The translations under genes were made by a program, and so were the position numbers. Shown here piece by piece: positions 45,391-55,034 of a stretch of 64,000 nt of DNA (within the stretch, counting starts at the first letter, position 1; the number at the start of each line of letters is the position of its first letter). The stretch spans positions 1 through 64,000 of the forward strand of contig NZ_QXTF01000002.1 in assembly GCF_003583725.1 (NCBI RefSeq). The letters run 5' to 3'. The notes under the pieces are model-generated. The model did no database searches. It was not told the DNA's origin and saw only the letters and a program-made list of their open reading frames with translations. The stretch comes from Sphingomonas edaphi. Lineage in GTDB: Bacteria; Pseudomonadota; Alphaproteobacteria; Sphingomonadales; Sphingomonadaceae.

Positions 45391-46091
45391 CAGTGACCCG
45401 TCGCTATCTCGACCTCGAGCTCACGGCTCAGCGTCGCATGGAACCGGTCGGAGAAGCGGCCAAGCTTGGCCTCCAGCCGGTCGAGGCCATGGGTCAGCCG
45501 GTTATAGGCGATGACTGCCGGAATGGCCGCGAACAGGCCGATGGCCGTTGCGAACAGAGCTTCGGCGATGCCGGGCGCGACGACCGCCAGCGATGTGTTG
45601 TTGGCGCCGGCGATGGCGGTGAAGCTGCGCATGATGCCCCAAACAGTGCCGAACAGGCCGACGAACGGCGCGACCGACCCGACCGTGGCAAGAATGTTCA
45701 GACGATCGCCGAGCCGGTCGACCTCAGCGGCAACCGCGGCGTTCATTCGGCTTGCGAGGCGTTCGCGCGTACCGGCGCGATCAACTATCGCGGTATTGGT
45801 TGAGCGCCGCCATTCGTCCAGCGCGGCCGACATGACGACCGCGATGGGCAGCTTCTCCTCACTGCGCCGGGCATGGAAGGCGTCGATATCCTTTGCCGCC
45901 CAGAAATCCTTTTCGAAAGAATCGGTCTGCCGGTTGATGCGCTTCAGGCGGATGGCGTGCGTAAAGATAATCGCCCAAGTCCAGACACTGGCAGCCAGCA
46001 GCCCCAGCATGACGAGTTTGACGACGATGTCCGCCTGCAAGAACAGGTTCAGCGGCGACATCAGGTCGGCGGATGGTTCGACGATCGGCAT
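45390..46091 (-). CDS. tolQ: Tol-Pal system protein TolQ (MotA/ExbB family)
   Basis: Inner-membrane proton-channel subunit of 233 residues with three transmembrane helices (about 15-40, 135-160, 170-195). Between helices two and three it has the conserved LFGTVWGIMRSF, then TSLAVVAPGIAEALFATAIGLFAAIPAVIAYN, which is diagnostic of ExbB/TolQ. It energises TolA with TolR. It shares one base with the ybgC stop (TAATG). Confidence 0.97.
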   Translation of the reverse strand: MPIVEPSADLMSPLNLFLQADIVVKLVMLGLLAASVWTWAIIFTHAIRLKRINRQTDSFEKDFWAAKDIDAFHARRSEEKLPIAVVMSAALDEWRRSTNTAIVDRAGTRERLASRMNAAVAAEVDRLGDRLNILATVGSVAPFVGLFGTVWGIMRSFTAIAGANNTSLAVVAPGIAEALFATAIGLFAAIPAVIAYNRLTHGLDRLEAKLGRFSDRFHATLSRELEVEIATGH

Positions 46092-46567
46092 TAATGTCCT
46101 TTTTGCTCAATGGAGCGAAAGCGCTCGATCCAGTCGGCCGGTTGGCGACGGGGCCGTCCCTCCGGGGTGAGGAGGGCCGCGGTCACCGTCGCCTCGGCCA
46201 AGATTTCGTCGCCGCGCATGACTCGTTGATGAATGGAACAGGAAGCATTCCGCACTTCGGTCACCCGGCTGATCACGACTAGGTCATCATCCAGCCGCGC
46301 GGGCCGGCGCCATTTGATGGCCATTTCGCTCACCGCGTAAGCACCCAAGCCAGCATCGATTGCCGCCCGCTGGTCGATGCCGGCGGCGCGAAGCATGTCC
46401 GACCGCGCCCGCTCGAAAAAGCGAAGGTAATTGGCGTGGTAGACGATCCCGGCAGTGTCGGTGTCTTCGAAAAAGACCGTCAGCGCGAAGCGGTGCTCCT
46501 TGCCGACGAAACCGCCGCGATAAGGGTGATCGTAAGGCGATGGATCCATCACCCCCGCCTTAACCAT
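46091..46567 (-). CDS. ybgC: Tol-Pal-associated acyl-CoA thioesterase YbgC
   Basis: Hot-dog fold thioesterase of 158 residues (or 152 if the ATG at 46549 is used). The catalytic signature EDTDTAGIVYHANYLRFFERARSDML contains the active Asp. It hydrolyses short- to medium-chain acyl-CoA and is the usual first gene of tol operons. It lies 42 bp after the DUF3089 gene and overlaps tolQ by one base. Confidence 0.95.
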   Translation of the reverse strand: MVKAGVMDPSPYDHPYRGGFVGKEHRFALTVFFEDTDTAGIVYHANYLRFFERARSDMLRAAGIDQRAAIDAGLGAYAVSEMAIKWRRPARLDDDLVVISRVTEVRNASCSIHQRVMRGDEILAEATVTAALLTPEGRPRRQPADWIERFRSIEQKGH

Positions 46568-46609
46568 TGGGCGGCGCGCGGGGCAACCCTTGGCGGTTGA
46601 GCGGAGCGC

Positions 46610-47761
46610 CTAGCGCGGTTGGCCGCTGCCCGTGGGCGACCTGCCATTAAGATCGGCGACCTGTCGGACGAGGTCGCCCTGCGGGGCGCTGATGTCGGCC
46701 AGATGCATGCCCCAGCCGGGCATGAACATGCCCAGCGCGCCCACTTCGCCGCCAATGCGGTCGGTGCGCTTATCGCTGGGGTCGGCATTGGTTCGGATCG
46801 AGAGATAACCGCGCGGACCCTCGTTGAGGCAGCGCGCGGACACCAGGCCTTCGGTGCGCAGGAACTGCGAGGGCGGCGCACCTTCGGTTGACCAGCTAAT
46901 CGGGCCGCCGGGCACGGGCAGGACCGAGCGGGCATTCCAGTAGCTGTCGAGCGGAACCCAACCCGTTGCACCCGGGCGGGCGGGGTTGGTGCAGGCGACG
47001 GTCATTCCCGGCTTGTCGGCGATCCCAAACAAGGCGCCCGCGGGCGGCGCATTCTTCTCGCGGAAGCTCACCCAGGTCATGACGCAGCCGGTCTGGCCCG
47101 GCTTGTTGCAGATCGGAGTGGACTTAAAGGTGCCGCCAACCAGCTTGCCGTGCGGAACGAACACGTTGAAGCCGGGGATGATGGCAAACTTCAATCGCCT
47201 CGCCTCGGGCTTGCCTTCGATTTCATTCGCAAGGAGTTGCTGGAGCATCAGCGAGCCTTGGCTGTGGCCAATCAGGACGTAGGGGCGGCCCTTGTTGTGC
47301 TTGGCCAGATATTCCTTCCACGCCGCGCGCACGTCGCCATAGGCCCTGATCGCCGGAGCTGTGACATCCGCACCAGCGGCGGCGGCCGCCACCGCACCGA
47401 GGGTCATCGAGCGATAAACTGGCGCGAACGTGCGGCAGGCCCCCGCGAAGCGCGCGAACTGGCTGGTGATTGACGCCTTTTCCTCGCCGTCACCAGGATT
47501 GAGATCGCTGTTCATTCCTGCGTCGCGGCTGACCGTCGGATAGACGATGAAGCAATCGACGGCCGGATTGGCGGCAACCACCGACCGGCCGGTCGAGCCA
47601 TAGCCGTTGGGATTGAGTGCGGTCGTCGGCAGCGGCGTGCTGCAGACATCGGACCGGCCCGGTAGGCACAGCCAGGTCGCGGGCTTCGAATAGTCGGGAG
47701 CGGGCGAAGTGGCGGCAGCCTGAACGGCGAACAGCGAGGCAGCAGCAAGCAACAGCATCAT
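46610..47761 (-). CDS. DUF3089 domain protein, alpha/beta hydrolase fold
   Basis: Exported protein of 383 residues with a short signal peptide ([17 protein letters not shown]). It matches DUF3089: [37 protein letters not shown] and a nucleophile elbow [14 protein letters not shown] with the probable catalytic Ser. This suggests a secreted esterase or lipase-like enzyme of unknown substrate. Six Cys are present and may form disulfides. Its ATG overlaps the ruvB stop (ATGA), placing an envelope enzyme between ruvB and the tol genes. Confidence 0.85.
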   Translation of the reverse strand: MMLLLAAASLFAVQAAATSPAPDYSKPATWLCLPGRSDVCSTPLPTTALNPNGYGSTGRSVVAANPAVDCFIVYPTVSRDAGMNSDLNPGDGEEKASITSQFARFAGACRTFAPVYRSMTLGAVAAAAAGADVTAPAIRAYGDVRAAWKEYLAKHNKGRPYVLIGHSQGSLMLQQLLANEIEGKPEARRLKFAIIPGFNVFVPHGKLVGGTFKSTPICNKPGQTGCVMTWVSFREKNAPPAGALFGIADKPGMTVACTNPARPGATGWVPLDSYWNARSVLPVPGGPISWSTEGAPPSQFLRTEGLVSARCLNEGPRGYLSIRTNADPSDKRTDRIGGEVGALGMFMPGWGMHLADISAPQGDLVRQVADLNGRSPTGSGQPR

Positions 47762-48795
47762 TTACTCTCCGGATCGAACAGGCCCGATTGCGACCCCGCA
47801 GGCGGATTGAGGCCAAGGTGGATCCAGCCGCGCCCGTTGAGGCAACGCCCCCGTGCCGTCCGGGCGATTAGGCCGAGCTGAATGAGGTAAGGTTCGACGA
47901 CATCCTCCAGCGTGTCGCGAGGCTCGCTGAGTCCGGCGGCAAGCGTTTCGATGCCGACTGGCCCGCCGCCATAAAGGTCGGCAATCATCATCAGATAGCG
48001 GCGGTCCATCGCGTCTAGTCCGAGATGGTCGATCTCGAGCCGGTCGAGCGCCCGGTCGGCGACGCCCTCGTCGATCGTGTCGGAGCCGGCGGCATGGGAG
48101 AAGTCGCGGACGCGGCGAAGCAGGCGGCCAGCGATACGCGGCGTCCCCCGGCTGCGGCGAGCGATCTCATGCTCCCCCTCCGCCGTGGTCGGGGCGCCCA
48201 GCAGGCGCGCGGCGCGGCGCACGACCCGTGCCAATTCGTCGACCGTGTAGAAGTTCAGGCGGACCGGGATACCGAAGCGGTCGCGAAGTGGCGTAGTAAG
48301 CAGCCCCTGCCGGGTGGTGGCGCCGACAAGTGTGAATTTGGGAAGGTCGATCCGCACCGAACGGGCGGATGGCCCCTCACCGATCATAATGTCGAGCGCT
48401 CGGTCCTCCATCGCGGGGTAAAGCACTTCCTCGACCGCCGGATTGAGACGATGGATTTCATCGATGAACAGGACGTCGCCGTCCTCCAGGTTGGTCAACA
48501 GCGCGGCAAGGTCGCCCGACTTGGCAATGACCGGGCCGCTGGTTGCACGGAAGCCGACGCCCATTTCCCGAGCGAGAATTCCGGCCAGCGTCGTCTTGCC
48601 CAGACCCGGCGGCCCAAAGAACAGTACATGGTCTAGCGCCTCGCCGCGCGCGCGCGCCGCGTTTACGAAGACGCGAAGGTTCTCCCGCGCCGCCTGCTGG
48701 CCGACAAACTCGTCCAGCGACTTGGGCCGGAGCGCCGCATCGGCATCCTCGGCGGTCCGTTCCGGTGTTGTGATTCGTTCCGGATCAGCGGCCAT
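47758..48795 (-). CDS. ruvB: Holliday junction branch migration helicase RuvB
   Basis: AAA+ motor of the RuvABC resolvasome, 345 residues from ATG 48795. The N-terminus [19 protein letters not shown], Walker [10 protein letters not shown], Walker [11 protein letters not shown], sensor 1 [11 protein letters not shown] and the arginine finger region RDRFG are all present. A GTG eight codons upstream (48819) is an alternative start; the ATG matches the family better. It is separated from the GFA gene by 182 bp, in which I see nothing else, so it probably has its own promoter. Confidence 0.96.
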   Translation of the reverse strand: MAADPERITTPERTAEDADAALRPKSLDEFVGQQAARENLRVFVNAARARGEALDHVLFFGPPGLGKTTLAGILAREMGVGFRATSGPVIAKSGDLAALLTNLEDGDVLFIDEIHRLNPAVEEVLYPAMEDRALDIMIGEGPSARSVRIDLPKFTLVGATTRQGLLTTPLRDRFGIPVRLNFYTVDELARVVRRAARLLGAPTTAEGEHEIARRSRGTPRIAGRLLRRVRDFSHAAGSDTIDEGVADRALDRLEIDHLGLDAMDRRYLMMIADLYGGGPVGIETLAAGLSEPRDTLEDVVEPYLIQLGLIARTARGRCLNGRGWIHLGLNPPAGSQSGLFDPESK

Positions 48796-48977
48796 TTCGA
48801 GCTCGGAAAGTCGCGGCACGTCCCGACGCGGCGCGTTCAGCGAGCAACCGGGCCGGTGGGGTTATTCGGAGCGAACGCGCAATCATCGCGGCCATGTTGC
48901 ACATTTGTTCGGGCGTAGGACAGTGGGTTTCATGCGGGTTGGTGGTGCGCGTGTACAAGGATGCCTGGCGCAGCTGA

Positions 48978-49391
48978 TCAGTCGCGCTCGATTCCGTCGC
49001 CGACGATCTCGACCCAGTCATGCTTGCGCTCTTCCCAGACCGAGAAGGCGGGACTGAGGGAATAGGGGTCGTCGAAGGTGCCGAGCGGGATAGCGACCAA
49101 GCTGGCGAATTTTGCGTCTACCGTCGGGCCGTCATTCTTGTAGTAGACGTCGGAACCGCAATCGGGGCAAAAATGGAACATTCCCCAGTTTCCGCTGTCG
49201 GAAACCTGCTTGTGGCACTTTGACTGACCGTCGAGGCGGACCTGCGCCAAAGGCCAGCGGGCCTGCACGGCAAAGGCGCTCCCGCTGCGCTTCTTGCAGT
49301 TCAGGCAGTGGCAAACCGATACACGTATGGGATCTCCGGTCACGGTGGCTCGAAGCTGCCCGCACCGGCACGACGCATTGCGGGTGATCAT
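48978..49391 (-). CDS. GFA family (CENP-V/GFA) zinc protein
   Basis: A 137-residue protein of the glutathione-dependent formaldehyde-activating enzyme family. The cysteine sets are CRCGQL near the N-terminus, [14 protein letters not shown] and [10 protein letters not shown], together forming the two-zinc Mss4-like fold. Most small GFA proteins have unproven function. Its ATG overlaps the ruvA stop by four bases, so it is translated with ruvA and interrupts the usual ruvA-ruvB contact. Confidence 0.88.
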   Translation of the reverse strand: MITRNASCRCGQLRATVTGDPIRVSVCHCLNCKKRSGSAFAVQARWPLAQVRLDGQSKCHKQVSDSGNWGMFHFCPDCGSDVYYKNDGPTVDAKFASLVAIPLGTFDDPYSLSPAFSVWEERKHDWVEIVGDGIERD

Positions 49392-49984
49392 TTCGCCGCC
49401 TTTCTCAAAGCGAGCCGGACCAGCGCATCCAGTGTCGCGCCTTCGCCCAGTTCCTCGTTCGCCGCGGCTACGGCCGCACTCGCCTCTGCGGGCTTGAAGC
49501 CTAGGTTGGCGAGGGCGCTCAGCGCGTCAGCGGCTGCGCCGCTTCGCGGTGTCGGACTGCCGGCCACTCCGGCGAGGGCGGGGCTGCCTATCTTTCCGGC
49601 AAGCTCATTGACGATGCGCTGCGCCAGCTTCGGGCCGACACCGTTGGCGCGGGCGACCATCGCCTTGTCACCGCGAGAGATGGCTGCGGCAAGTTCGAAC
49701 GGATCAAGCACTGACAGGATCGCCAGCGCGACGCGGCCGCCGACGCCTTGGACGCTTGTGAGTTGGCGGAATGCCTCACGCTCGCCTGCCGAGCCGAAAG
49801 CGAACAACGTCATGCTGTCCTCGCGCACCTGCAGTTCCGTCAGGAGCATGACGTGCGTGCCGACCGCACCCAAAGCGTCAAGCGTGCGAGCGGACGCCAG
49901 GACGAAATAGCCGACGCCGTTGACGTCGATGACGGCATGGTCGCTGGCGGTTTCGGCGAGCTTACCCGTCAATCGTGCGATCAT
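49388..49984 (-). CDS. ruvA: Holliday junction branch migration protein RuvA
   Basis: Holliday-junction binding subunit of 198 residues. The N-terminus [11 protein letters not shown]...DVNGVGY is canonical. Domain II has helix-hairpin-helix motifs ([16 protein letters not shown] and [16 protein letters not shown]), and the C-terminal domain III binds RuvB ([12 protein letters not shown]). It is divergent from the mannosyltransferase-like gene by 136 bp. Confidence 0.96.
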   Translation of the reverse strand: MIARLTGKLAETASDHAVIDVNGVGYFVLASARTLDALGAVGTHVMLLTELQVREDSMTLFAFGSAGEREAFRQLTSVQGVGGRVALAILSVLDPFELAAAISRGDKAMVARANGVGPKLAQRIVNELAGKIGSPALAGVAGSPTPRSGAAADALSALANLGFKPAEASAAVAAANEELGEGATLDALVRLALRKAAK

Positions 49985-50120
49985 CGCGACTGGAACCGGT
50001 TCGACAGGATGGCGGGCGCCGGGCAGATATTCATAACGCTGGATTGCCGTGTGCTTTCTGACATGTCGAGGGGGACTCGCGCTGACGAAATCTTAATTGC
50101 GGCCGCCCATTGGTGTGTCC

Positions 50121-51611
50121 ATGACTACCACCATGGGGGAAAAACCCGACACGCCGGGCAATGCGCGCCTGTGGTTCTGGGGACTGCTGGCGATGGCCGT
50201 CGTCCTGCGAATTGTCGCCTTCAACGCCTATTCGGCTCACCATCCCGACGAGACGATCCAGTATCTCGAGCAGGCTCACCGGATCGTCTTTGGCTATGGC
50301 GTTGTTCCGTGGGAGTTTCGCTACTTCATTCGGAGCTGGCTAATTCCGTTGATGCTCGTCCCGCCTATGGCGCTGGGCGAATGGCTCAATCCCGGCGGTA
50401 CGCTTTACTTGGTCCTGCCCCGTGCGATGATCGCGCTTCTGAACTTCACGCCAGTCGTTGCCGCGTGGTATCTGGGGGCCCGCCTGTCGCGGCAGCATGC
50501 GATTGTCGCCATGGCGGTCGCCGCCATCTGGGTCGAATGCGTTTACTTCTCCGTCCAGACGCTGAGCGAAAGCTTGGCCGTCGCCTGCTTCCTGACCGCT
50601 GCTGCCCTGCTCCATGCGAACGCGCGAATGTCGGCAATCGCCGCCGCCGGTGTGTTGATGGCGCTTGCAGGCCTCATGCGCTTCCAGTTCGGTCCGGCGA
50701 TAGCCGCTTACGGCATCATGATCGCCGGCAAGGACCTGCGCCTATGGAAAGGTCTCATCATCGGCGGCCTGCCTGTCGTGATTGGCGGAGCTGCTATCGA
50801 CATCGCCATGGGCCTTTCTCCCTACCAATGGATCGTCACCAACTATCAGCAGAACATTGTCGAAGGGCGGATGAAGCGTATCGGGGGTGTCAGCCACTGG
50901 ACCTATGCGCAGGCCGTCATCGCATACTGGAAATGGGCCCTGTTCATTATCGTTCCGCTGGCTGCTCTGGCTTGGCGCGAAAACCGTGCGCTTATGATCG
51001 CGGCACTGGTCAACATTCTGGTCCACCAACTCATCGGCCACAAGGAGTATCGCTACCTCTGGTTGTCGATGCACATCGTGCTGCTGGTGGCGGCCATGGG
51101 GTCGGTGAACCTGCTTCACCTCCTCGCAGAACGGCACGGCTGGCGCGTAGCGTCTGGAAAAGTATTTACGACAACTCTCGTGCTGGCATGGGGGGCGGCG
51201 TCCTTGGCGCTTGGCTTAACACCGACCTATCAACTGGACTGGCGAAAGAGCGGCGATCCTTCGCGGCTTGCAGCAGCGGCACTCAGCAATCCTAAAGTTT
51301 GTGGCATTGCCGTTCCGCGAAAGCAATATTCGCTGTTCGGCTATTCGCTGCTGCACGAGCCAAAACCAGTGTTCCTGCTCCGACCGACTGGCCAGCAGTC
51401 GCTAGCGACTCCAGGTATTGCGGCCAGCGGGTTCAACGCCGCGCTTGCATGGGAACAAGACCCCGGACCAGGCGGAATTTGGCAAAAGCTGGAATGCATG
51501 GGGGGAGCCCGCGATCGCATCTGCCTATATCGCCGCCCGGGCGGGTGTCGGATCGACCAAGGTAACCGCCACCTCCTTTACCAGGAAACGCTGCATCGCG
51601 TGGACATGTAG
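50121..51611 (+). CDS. GT22-like membrane mannosyltransferase
   Basis: Integral membrane glycosyltransferase of the ALG9/PIG-B/GT22 (GT-C) type, 496 residues with about ten hydrophobic helices. The first loop has the GT-C acidic motif AHHPDETIQYLEQAHR, and a late loop has GHKEYRYLWL, corresponding to the HKEXRF motif of GT22 enzymes. Such enzymes use polyprenyl-phosphate sugars on the outer face of the membrane. The acceptor is unknown. ATG 50121 (or 50133) is chosen over TTG 50097. It is inserted between ruvA and ruvC on the opposite strand, and its stop lies one base from the ruvC stop. Confidence 0.82.
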   Translation: MTTTMGEKPDTPGNARLWFWGLLAMAVVLRIVAFNAYSAHHPDETIQYLEQAHRIVFGYGVVPWEFRYFIRSWLIPLMLVPPMALGEWLNPGGTLYLVLPRAMIALLNFTPVVAAWYLGARLSRQHAIVAMAVAAIWVECVYFSVQTLSESLAVACFLTAAALLHANARMSAIAAAGVLMALAGLMRFQFGPAIAAYGIMIAGKDLRLWKGLIIGGLPVVIGGAAIDIAMGLSPYQWIVTNYQQNIVEGRMKRIGGVSHWTYAQAVIAYWKWALFIIVPLAALAWRENRALMIAALVNILVHQLIGHKEYRYLWLSMHIVLLVAAMGSVNLLHLLAERHGWRVASGKVFTTTLVLAWGAASLALGLTPTYQLDWRKSGDPSRLAAAALSNPKVCGIAVPRKQYSLFGYSLLHEPKPVFLLRPTGQQSLATPGIAASGFNAALAWEQDPGPGGIWQKLECMGGARDRICLYRRPGGCRIDQGNRHLLYQETLHRVDM

Positions 51612-51612
51612 C

Positions 51613-52098
51613 CTAGGTCCGGCGTGCCGTCGCCAAATGGTGCGCGTGGGTGATGGCTACGGCCAATGCATCGGCAGCGTCGGGCCCGGCGATTTCCGCG
51701 CCGGGCAAAAGCCGTCTTACCATCGCATGGACCTGCGCCTTGTCGGCTGCGCCAGTGCCAACGACGGCTTTTTTTACCAAGGTCGGCGCATATTCTCCCA
51801 CCTCAATTCCGGCCTTGGCGGCGGTCATCAGAACGACGCCGCGCGCCTGACCCAACTTCAGAGTCGATTGAGGATTCTTGTTGACGAACACCTCCTCGGC
51901 GGCCGCGGCCTGGGGCGCGCGGTCGGCGATCAGAGCCTCCAACTGGCTAGCGAGGTACGCGAGCCGCCGGGGCAGCGGTTCGGCCGCGTTCGTCCTGAGC
52001 TGTCCATTGGCGACATGGCTCAGACGGTTGCCTTCGGCTCTGATGAGACCCCAGCCGGTCGTGCCAAGGCCGGGATCGAGGCCGAGGACGAGGATCAG
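51613..52098 (-). CDS. ruvC: Holliday junction resolvase RuvC, probable CTG start
   Basis: Junction-specific endonuclease of 161 residues, translated by hand to the true N-terminus. Catalytic residues are Asp8 ([13 protein letters not shown]), Glu69 (EEVFVNKNP), Asp140 and Asp143 ([13 protein letters not shown]). The conserved N-terminal strand ILVLGLDPG begins right after CTG 52096-52098, and there is no in-frame ATG or GTG near it; the first TTG (51942) would delete the catalytic Asp8. CTG overlaps the yebC TGA as CTGA, the same arrangement as the helicase gene at 36263. yebC-ruvC is a conserved pair. Confidence 0.93.
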   Translation of the reverse strand: MILVLGLDPGLGTTGWGLIRAEGNRLSHVANGQLRTNAAEPLPRRLAYLASQLEALIADRAPQAAAAEEVFVNKNPQSTLKLGQARGVVLMTAAKAGIEVGEYAPTLVKKAVVGTGAADKAQVHAMVRRLLPGAEIAGPDAADALAVAITHAHHLATARRT

Positions 52099-52838
52099 CC
52101 CAGCTTCTCCAACTCGGCATCCGAGATCTCGTAGTTGCCCCAGACAGTTTGAACGTCATCGTCTTCTTCGAGCGTGTCGATCAGCTTCATCAGCGTCGCG
52201 ACATCGTCACCCGCGACGTCGACCGGGGTCTGCGGCTTCCAGGCGAGCTTTACCGCTTCCGCCTCGCCGAGTGACCCTTCAAGGGCCTTGGCTACTTCGT
52301 GGAGCGAATCCACCGAGGTCCAGATCTCATGTCCCTCCTCGTCGCTCTGTACATCGTCCGCGCCCGCGTCGATCGCGGCTTCTAGAACTTTGTCGGCATC
52401 GCCAACGCTACCCTGATATTCGATGAGGCCCATGCGGTCGAAGCCGTGGCTGACCGAGCCGGAGGCACCCAAATTGCCGCCGTTCTTGGAGAAAGCGGTT
52501 CGGACGTTGGTCGCAGTGCGGTTGCGGTTGTCCGATAATGCCTCGACGATCAGGGAGACGCCCCCCGGGCCAAAGCCTTCGTAGCGGATTTCCTCGTAAT
52601 TCTCCGTGTCGCCTGTCGAGGCCTTGTCGATCGCGCGCTGAATGTTGTCCTTCGGCATCGACTGCGCCTTGGCGGCCAGGACGGCAGCGCGGAGGCGCGG
52701 GTTCATGTCCGGATCTGGCATGCCCATCTTCGCCGCGACCGTGATTTCGCGGCTGAGTTTGGAAAACATCGCCGAGCGCTTCTTGTCCTGAGCGCCCTTG
52801 CGGTGCATGATATTCTTGAATTTGGAATGGCCTGCCAT
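52095..52838 (-). CDS. yebC: YebC/PmpR family regulatory protein
   Basis: A 247-residue YebC/TACO1 family protein: [21 protein letters not shown] at the N-terminus, [30 protein letters not shown] and [26 protein letters not shown]. Members have been described as transcription regulators and as factors that help ribosomes through proline stretches. Its TGA overlaps the CTG start of ruvC, so yebC translation probably drives ruvC expression. Confidence 0.96.
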   Translation of the reverse strand: MAGHSKFKNIMHRKGAQDKKRSAMFSKLSREITVAAKMGMPDPDMNPRLRAAVLAAKAQSMPKDNIQRAIDKASTGDTENYEEIRYEGFGPGGVSLIVEALSDNRNRTATNVRTAFSKNGGNLGASGSVSHGFDRMGLIEYQGSVGDADKVLEAAIDAGADDVQSDEEGHEIWTSVDSLHEVAKALEGSLGEAEAVKLAWKPQTPVDVAGDDVATLMKLIDTLEEDDDVQTVWGNYEISDAELEKLG

Positions 52839-52846
52839 CGGTATGT

Positions 52847-53167
52847 TTATCCCAGTTTTACGGCGGTGCCGCTGGCAGAGACCATGAGCATCGAGCCCGC
52901 CTTGCCAAGCACTTCATAATCGAGGTCAACCGCGACCACCGCGTCGGCGCCAAGGTCGGCGGCCTCGGCCTGCAACTCGGCCAGCGCTTGATTGCGCGCG
53001 TCGCGCAGCGCATTTTCATAGGCGCCGGACCGGCCGCCTACGATGTCGCGGACGGAGGCGAAAAGGTCGGAGAAGATGTTAGCACCGACGATCACTTCGC
53101 CCGTGACGATGCCCAGGTGTGTCCGGATCGGACGGCCTTCGACGGTTGGCGTGGTGGTCAGGATCAT
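52847..53167 (-). CDS. YbjQ family (DUF74) protein
   Basis: A 106-residue YbjQ/UPF0145 protein that forms a pentameric heavy-metal-binding-like fold in known structures. Conserved parts are [34 protein letters not shown] and [16 protein letters not shown]. Function in the cell is unknown. It lies eight bases upstream of yebC on the same strand and is probably cotranscribed with it and the GapR-type gene. Confidence 0.92.
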   Translation of the reverse strand: MILTTTPTVEGRPIRTHLGIVTGEVIVGANIFSDLFASVRDIVGGRSGAYENALRDARNQALAELQAEAADLGADAVVAVDLDYEVLGKAGSMLMVSASGTAVKLG

Positions 53168-53190
53168 CGGCGACTCCCCTTGATGCTGAG

Positions 53191-53433
53191 TCAGGCGAGG
53201 CCCAGCGCGTTGCGATAGGTTTCGAGCAAGGCGTCGGCTTCCTGGCGAGCGTGAGCTTCCATCCGGCGGAGGGCGACGATCTTGCGCATGGTCTTCGTGT
53301 CGTAACCATTGGCTTTGGCCTCCGCATAGACGTCCTTCACGTCGTCGGCGATGCCCTTCTTTTCCTCCTCAAGACGCTCGATGCGCTCGATGAACAGCCG
53401 CAGTTGTTCCGCCGCGACATTGCCTTCGCTCAT
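53191..53433 (-). CDS. gapR: GapR-family (DUF2312) nucleoid-associated protein
   Basis: An 80-residue protein nearly all helical: [37 protein letters not shown], then [11 protein letters not shown]. This is the DUF2312/GapR signature of alphaproteobacteria; in Caulobacter GapR binds overtwisted, AT-rich DNA ahead of replication forks and transcription. It is divergent from pyruvate kinase across 143 bp in which I see no other feature. Confidence 0.88.
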   Translation of the reverse strand: MSEGNVAAEQLRLFIERIERLEEEKKGIADDVKDVYAEAKANGYDTKTMRKIVALRRMEAHARQEADALLETYRNALGLA

Positions 53434-53576
53434 TTAGGTCGACCTTTCGAATCCGGTTTGATGTTTGAATAACGAGGCGGTTCCCTAGGCGAGCGCCCGG
53501 CTCGCCTCAACCCGGTTGAACCGTAACAGCCAGCCGCTATGGCGGGGCGGCAACATGAGGACGGGAGTCGGATAGG

Positions 53577-55034
53577 GTGACGATGCTGAGGCCAAGGGCG
53601 CGCAAGGTGAAGGTCCTGGCGACGCTGGGACCGGCTTCGTCTAGTCCCGAGATGATCCGCGCGCTGATGGAAGCCGGCGCAGACGCTTTTCGCATCAACA
53701 TGAGCCATGGCGAGCAGTCGGAAAAGGCTCGGCTGGTCGAAATTATTCGCGAACTTGAGAAGTCGCTACATCGGCCGACCACCATTCTTTTCGATTTGCA
53801 GGGACCGAAGCTTCGGGTCGGCAAATTCAAGGGCGGATCGGCAATAGTGCAAACAGGCCAGCGCTTCGTCTTGGACGACGACCGCGCACTCGGTGACGAG
53901 ACCCGCGTCCAGCTGCCACATCCGGAACTGTTCGCGACGCTGAAGGCTGGCGATCGATTGCTAATCGACGATGGCAAGGTGCGGCTGAAGGCCCTTTCGG
54001 TCGACGACGCGCGAATTGAGGCGGAAGTGGTCGTCGGCGGAAAAGTGTCGAACAACAAGGGCGTCAACGTTCCCGACGTGGTCGTGCCAATCCCCGCGTT
54101 GACCAAGAAAGACCGGAGCGATCTCGATTTCGCGCTGGAGCAGGGAGCGGATTATATCGCCCTATCCTTCGTCCAGCGGCCAGAGGATCTGGCCGAGGCG
54201 CGCGAGCTGGTCGGCGAGAAGGCCGCGCTCCTCGCGAAAATCGAAAAGCCGCAGGCGCTAGAGCGGCTGGAAGAGTTATTGGAACTAGCCGACGCGGTGA
54301 TGGTCGCGCGCGGCGATCTCGGCGTCGAGCTTCCGCCCGAAGGCGTACCGCCGGCGCAGAACCGAATTGTCGCCGCGGCGCGACAAGCTGGCAAGCCGGT
54401 GGTTGTCGCGACGCAAATGCTGGAATCAATGATTGTTTCGCCGACGCCGACGCGAGCCGAAGTCAGCGACGTAGCCAATGCGATCTACGAAGGCGCAGAC
54501 GCGGTCATGCTCTCGGCCGAGAGCGCCGCGGGCAATTATCCAGTCGAGGCGGTCCAGATGATGGACAAGATCGGCCGAAGCGTCGAAGCGGATCCGGTCT
54601 ATGCCGCGCGGATGCACTTCACCGAAACACCGGCCGAAGCGACGACTGCCGACGCGCTCTCCGAAAGCGCGGCGCAGATCGTGCGCATCCTCTCGGCACG
54701 TGCAATGGCCTGCTACACCTCCTCGGGGTCAACCGCGCGGCGCATCGCACGGGAGCGGGCGGCGGTGCCCACGCTGGCCATGACCGCCAGCCTGACAGTC
54801 GCGCGACGGCTGGGCCTGCAGTGGGGCGTGCACGCGGTCCACACGCGCGATGTTTCCAGCTTCGAAGAAATGGTCGGCAAGGCCAAGCGCATGGCGCTGC
54901 GCCATCGCCTTGCTGTAACCGGCGACCGGATGGTTATCATGGCGGGCGTGCCATTCAAGACCAGTGGATCGACCAATGTAATCCACGTTGTGAAAATTGC
55001 CGGCGACGAACTGGACGGGCGGTCGGATGCCTAA
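53577..55034 (+). CDS. pyk: Pyruvate kinase
   Basis: Last step of glycolysis: phosphoenolpyruvate + ADP to pyruvate + ATP. It is 485 residues (GTG 53577; ATG 53583 two codons later is equally possible). The N-terminus KVKVLATLGPASSSPEMI and FRINMSHG bind nucleotide and metal. The active-site segment LLAKIEKPQALERLEEL contains the catalytic Lys, MVARGDLGVELP carries metal ligands, and VVVATQMLESMI and MLSAESAAGNYP complete the barrel. The B domain lies at about 75-165. The stop overlaps the nnrD stop by four bases (CTAA). Confidence 0.97.
   Translation: MTMLRPRARKVKVLATLGPASSSPEMIRALMEAGADAFRINMSHGEQSEKARLVEIIRELEKSLHRPTTILFDLQGPKLRVGKFKGGSAIVQTGQRFVLDDDRALGDETRVQLPHPELFATLKAGDRLLIDDGKVRLKALSVDDARIEAEVVVGGKVSNNKGVNVPDVVVPIPALTKKDRSDLDFALEQGADYIALSFVQRPEDLAEARELVGEKAALLAKIEKPQALERLEELLELADAVMVARGDLGVELPPEGVPPAQNRIVAAARQAGKPVVVATQMLESMIVSPTPTRAEVSDVANAIYEGADAVMLSAESAAGNYPVEAVQMMDKIGRSVEADPVYAARMHFTETPAEATTADALSESAAQIVRILSARAMACYTSSGSTARRIARERAAVPTLAMTASLTVARRLGLQWGVHAVHTRDVSSFEEMVGKAKRMALRHRLAVTGDRMVIMAGVPFKTSGSTNVIHVVKIAGDELDGRSDA

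Noticed and set aside
49748-51295. 515-aa rightward open frame overlapping ruvA and the GT22 gene
   Set aside because: It is an alternate frame of the GT22 gene and antisense to ruvA; the GT22 frame has membrane helices and GT-C motifs, while this one has neither.
51942-51942. TTG 51942 as the ruvC start
   Set aside because: It would delete the catalytic Asp8 and half of the RNase H fold.
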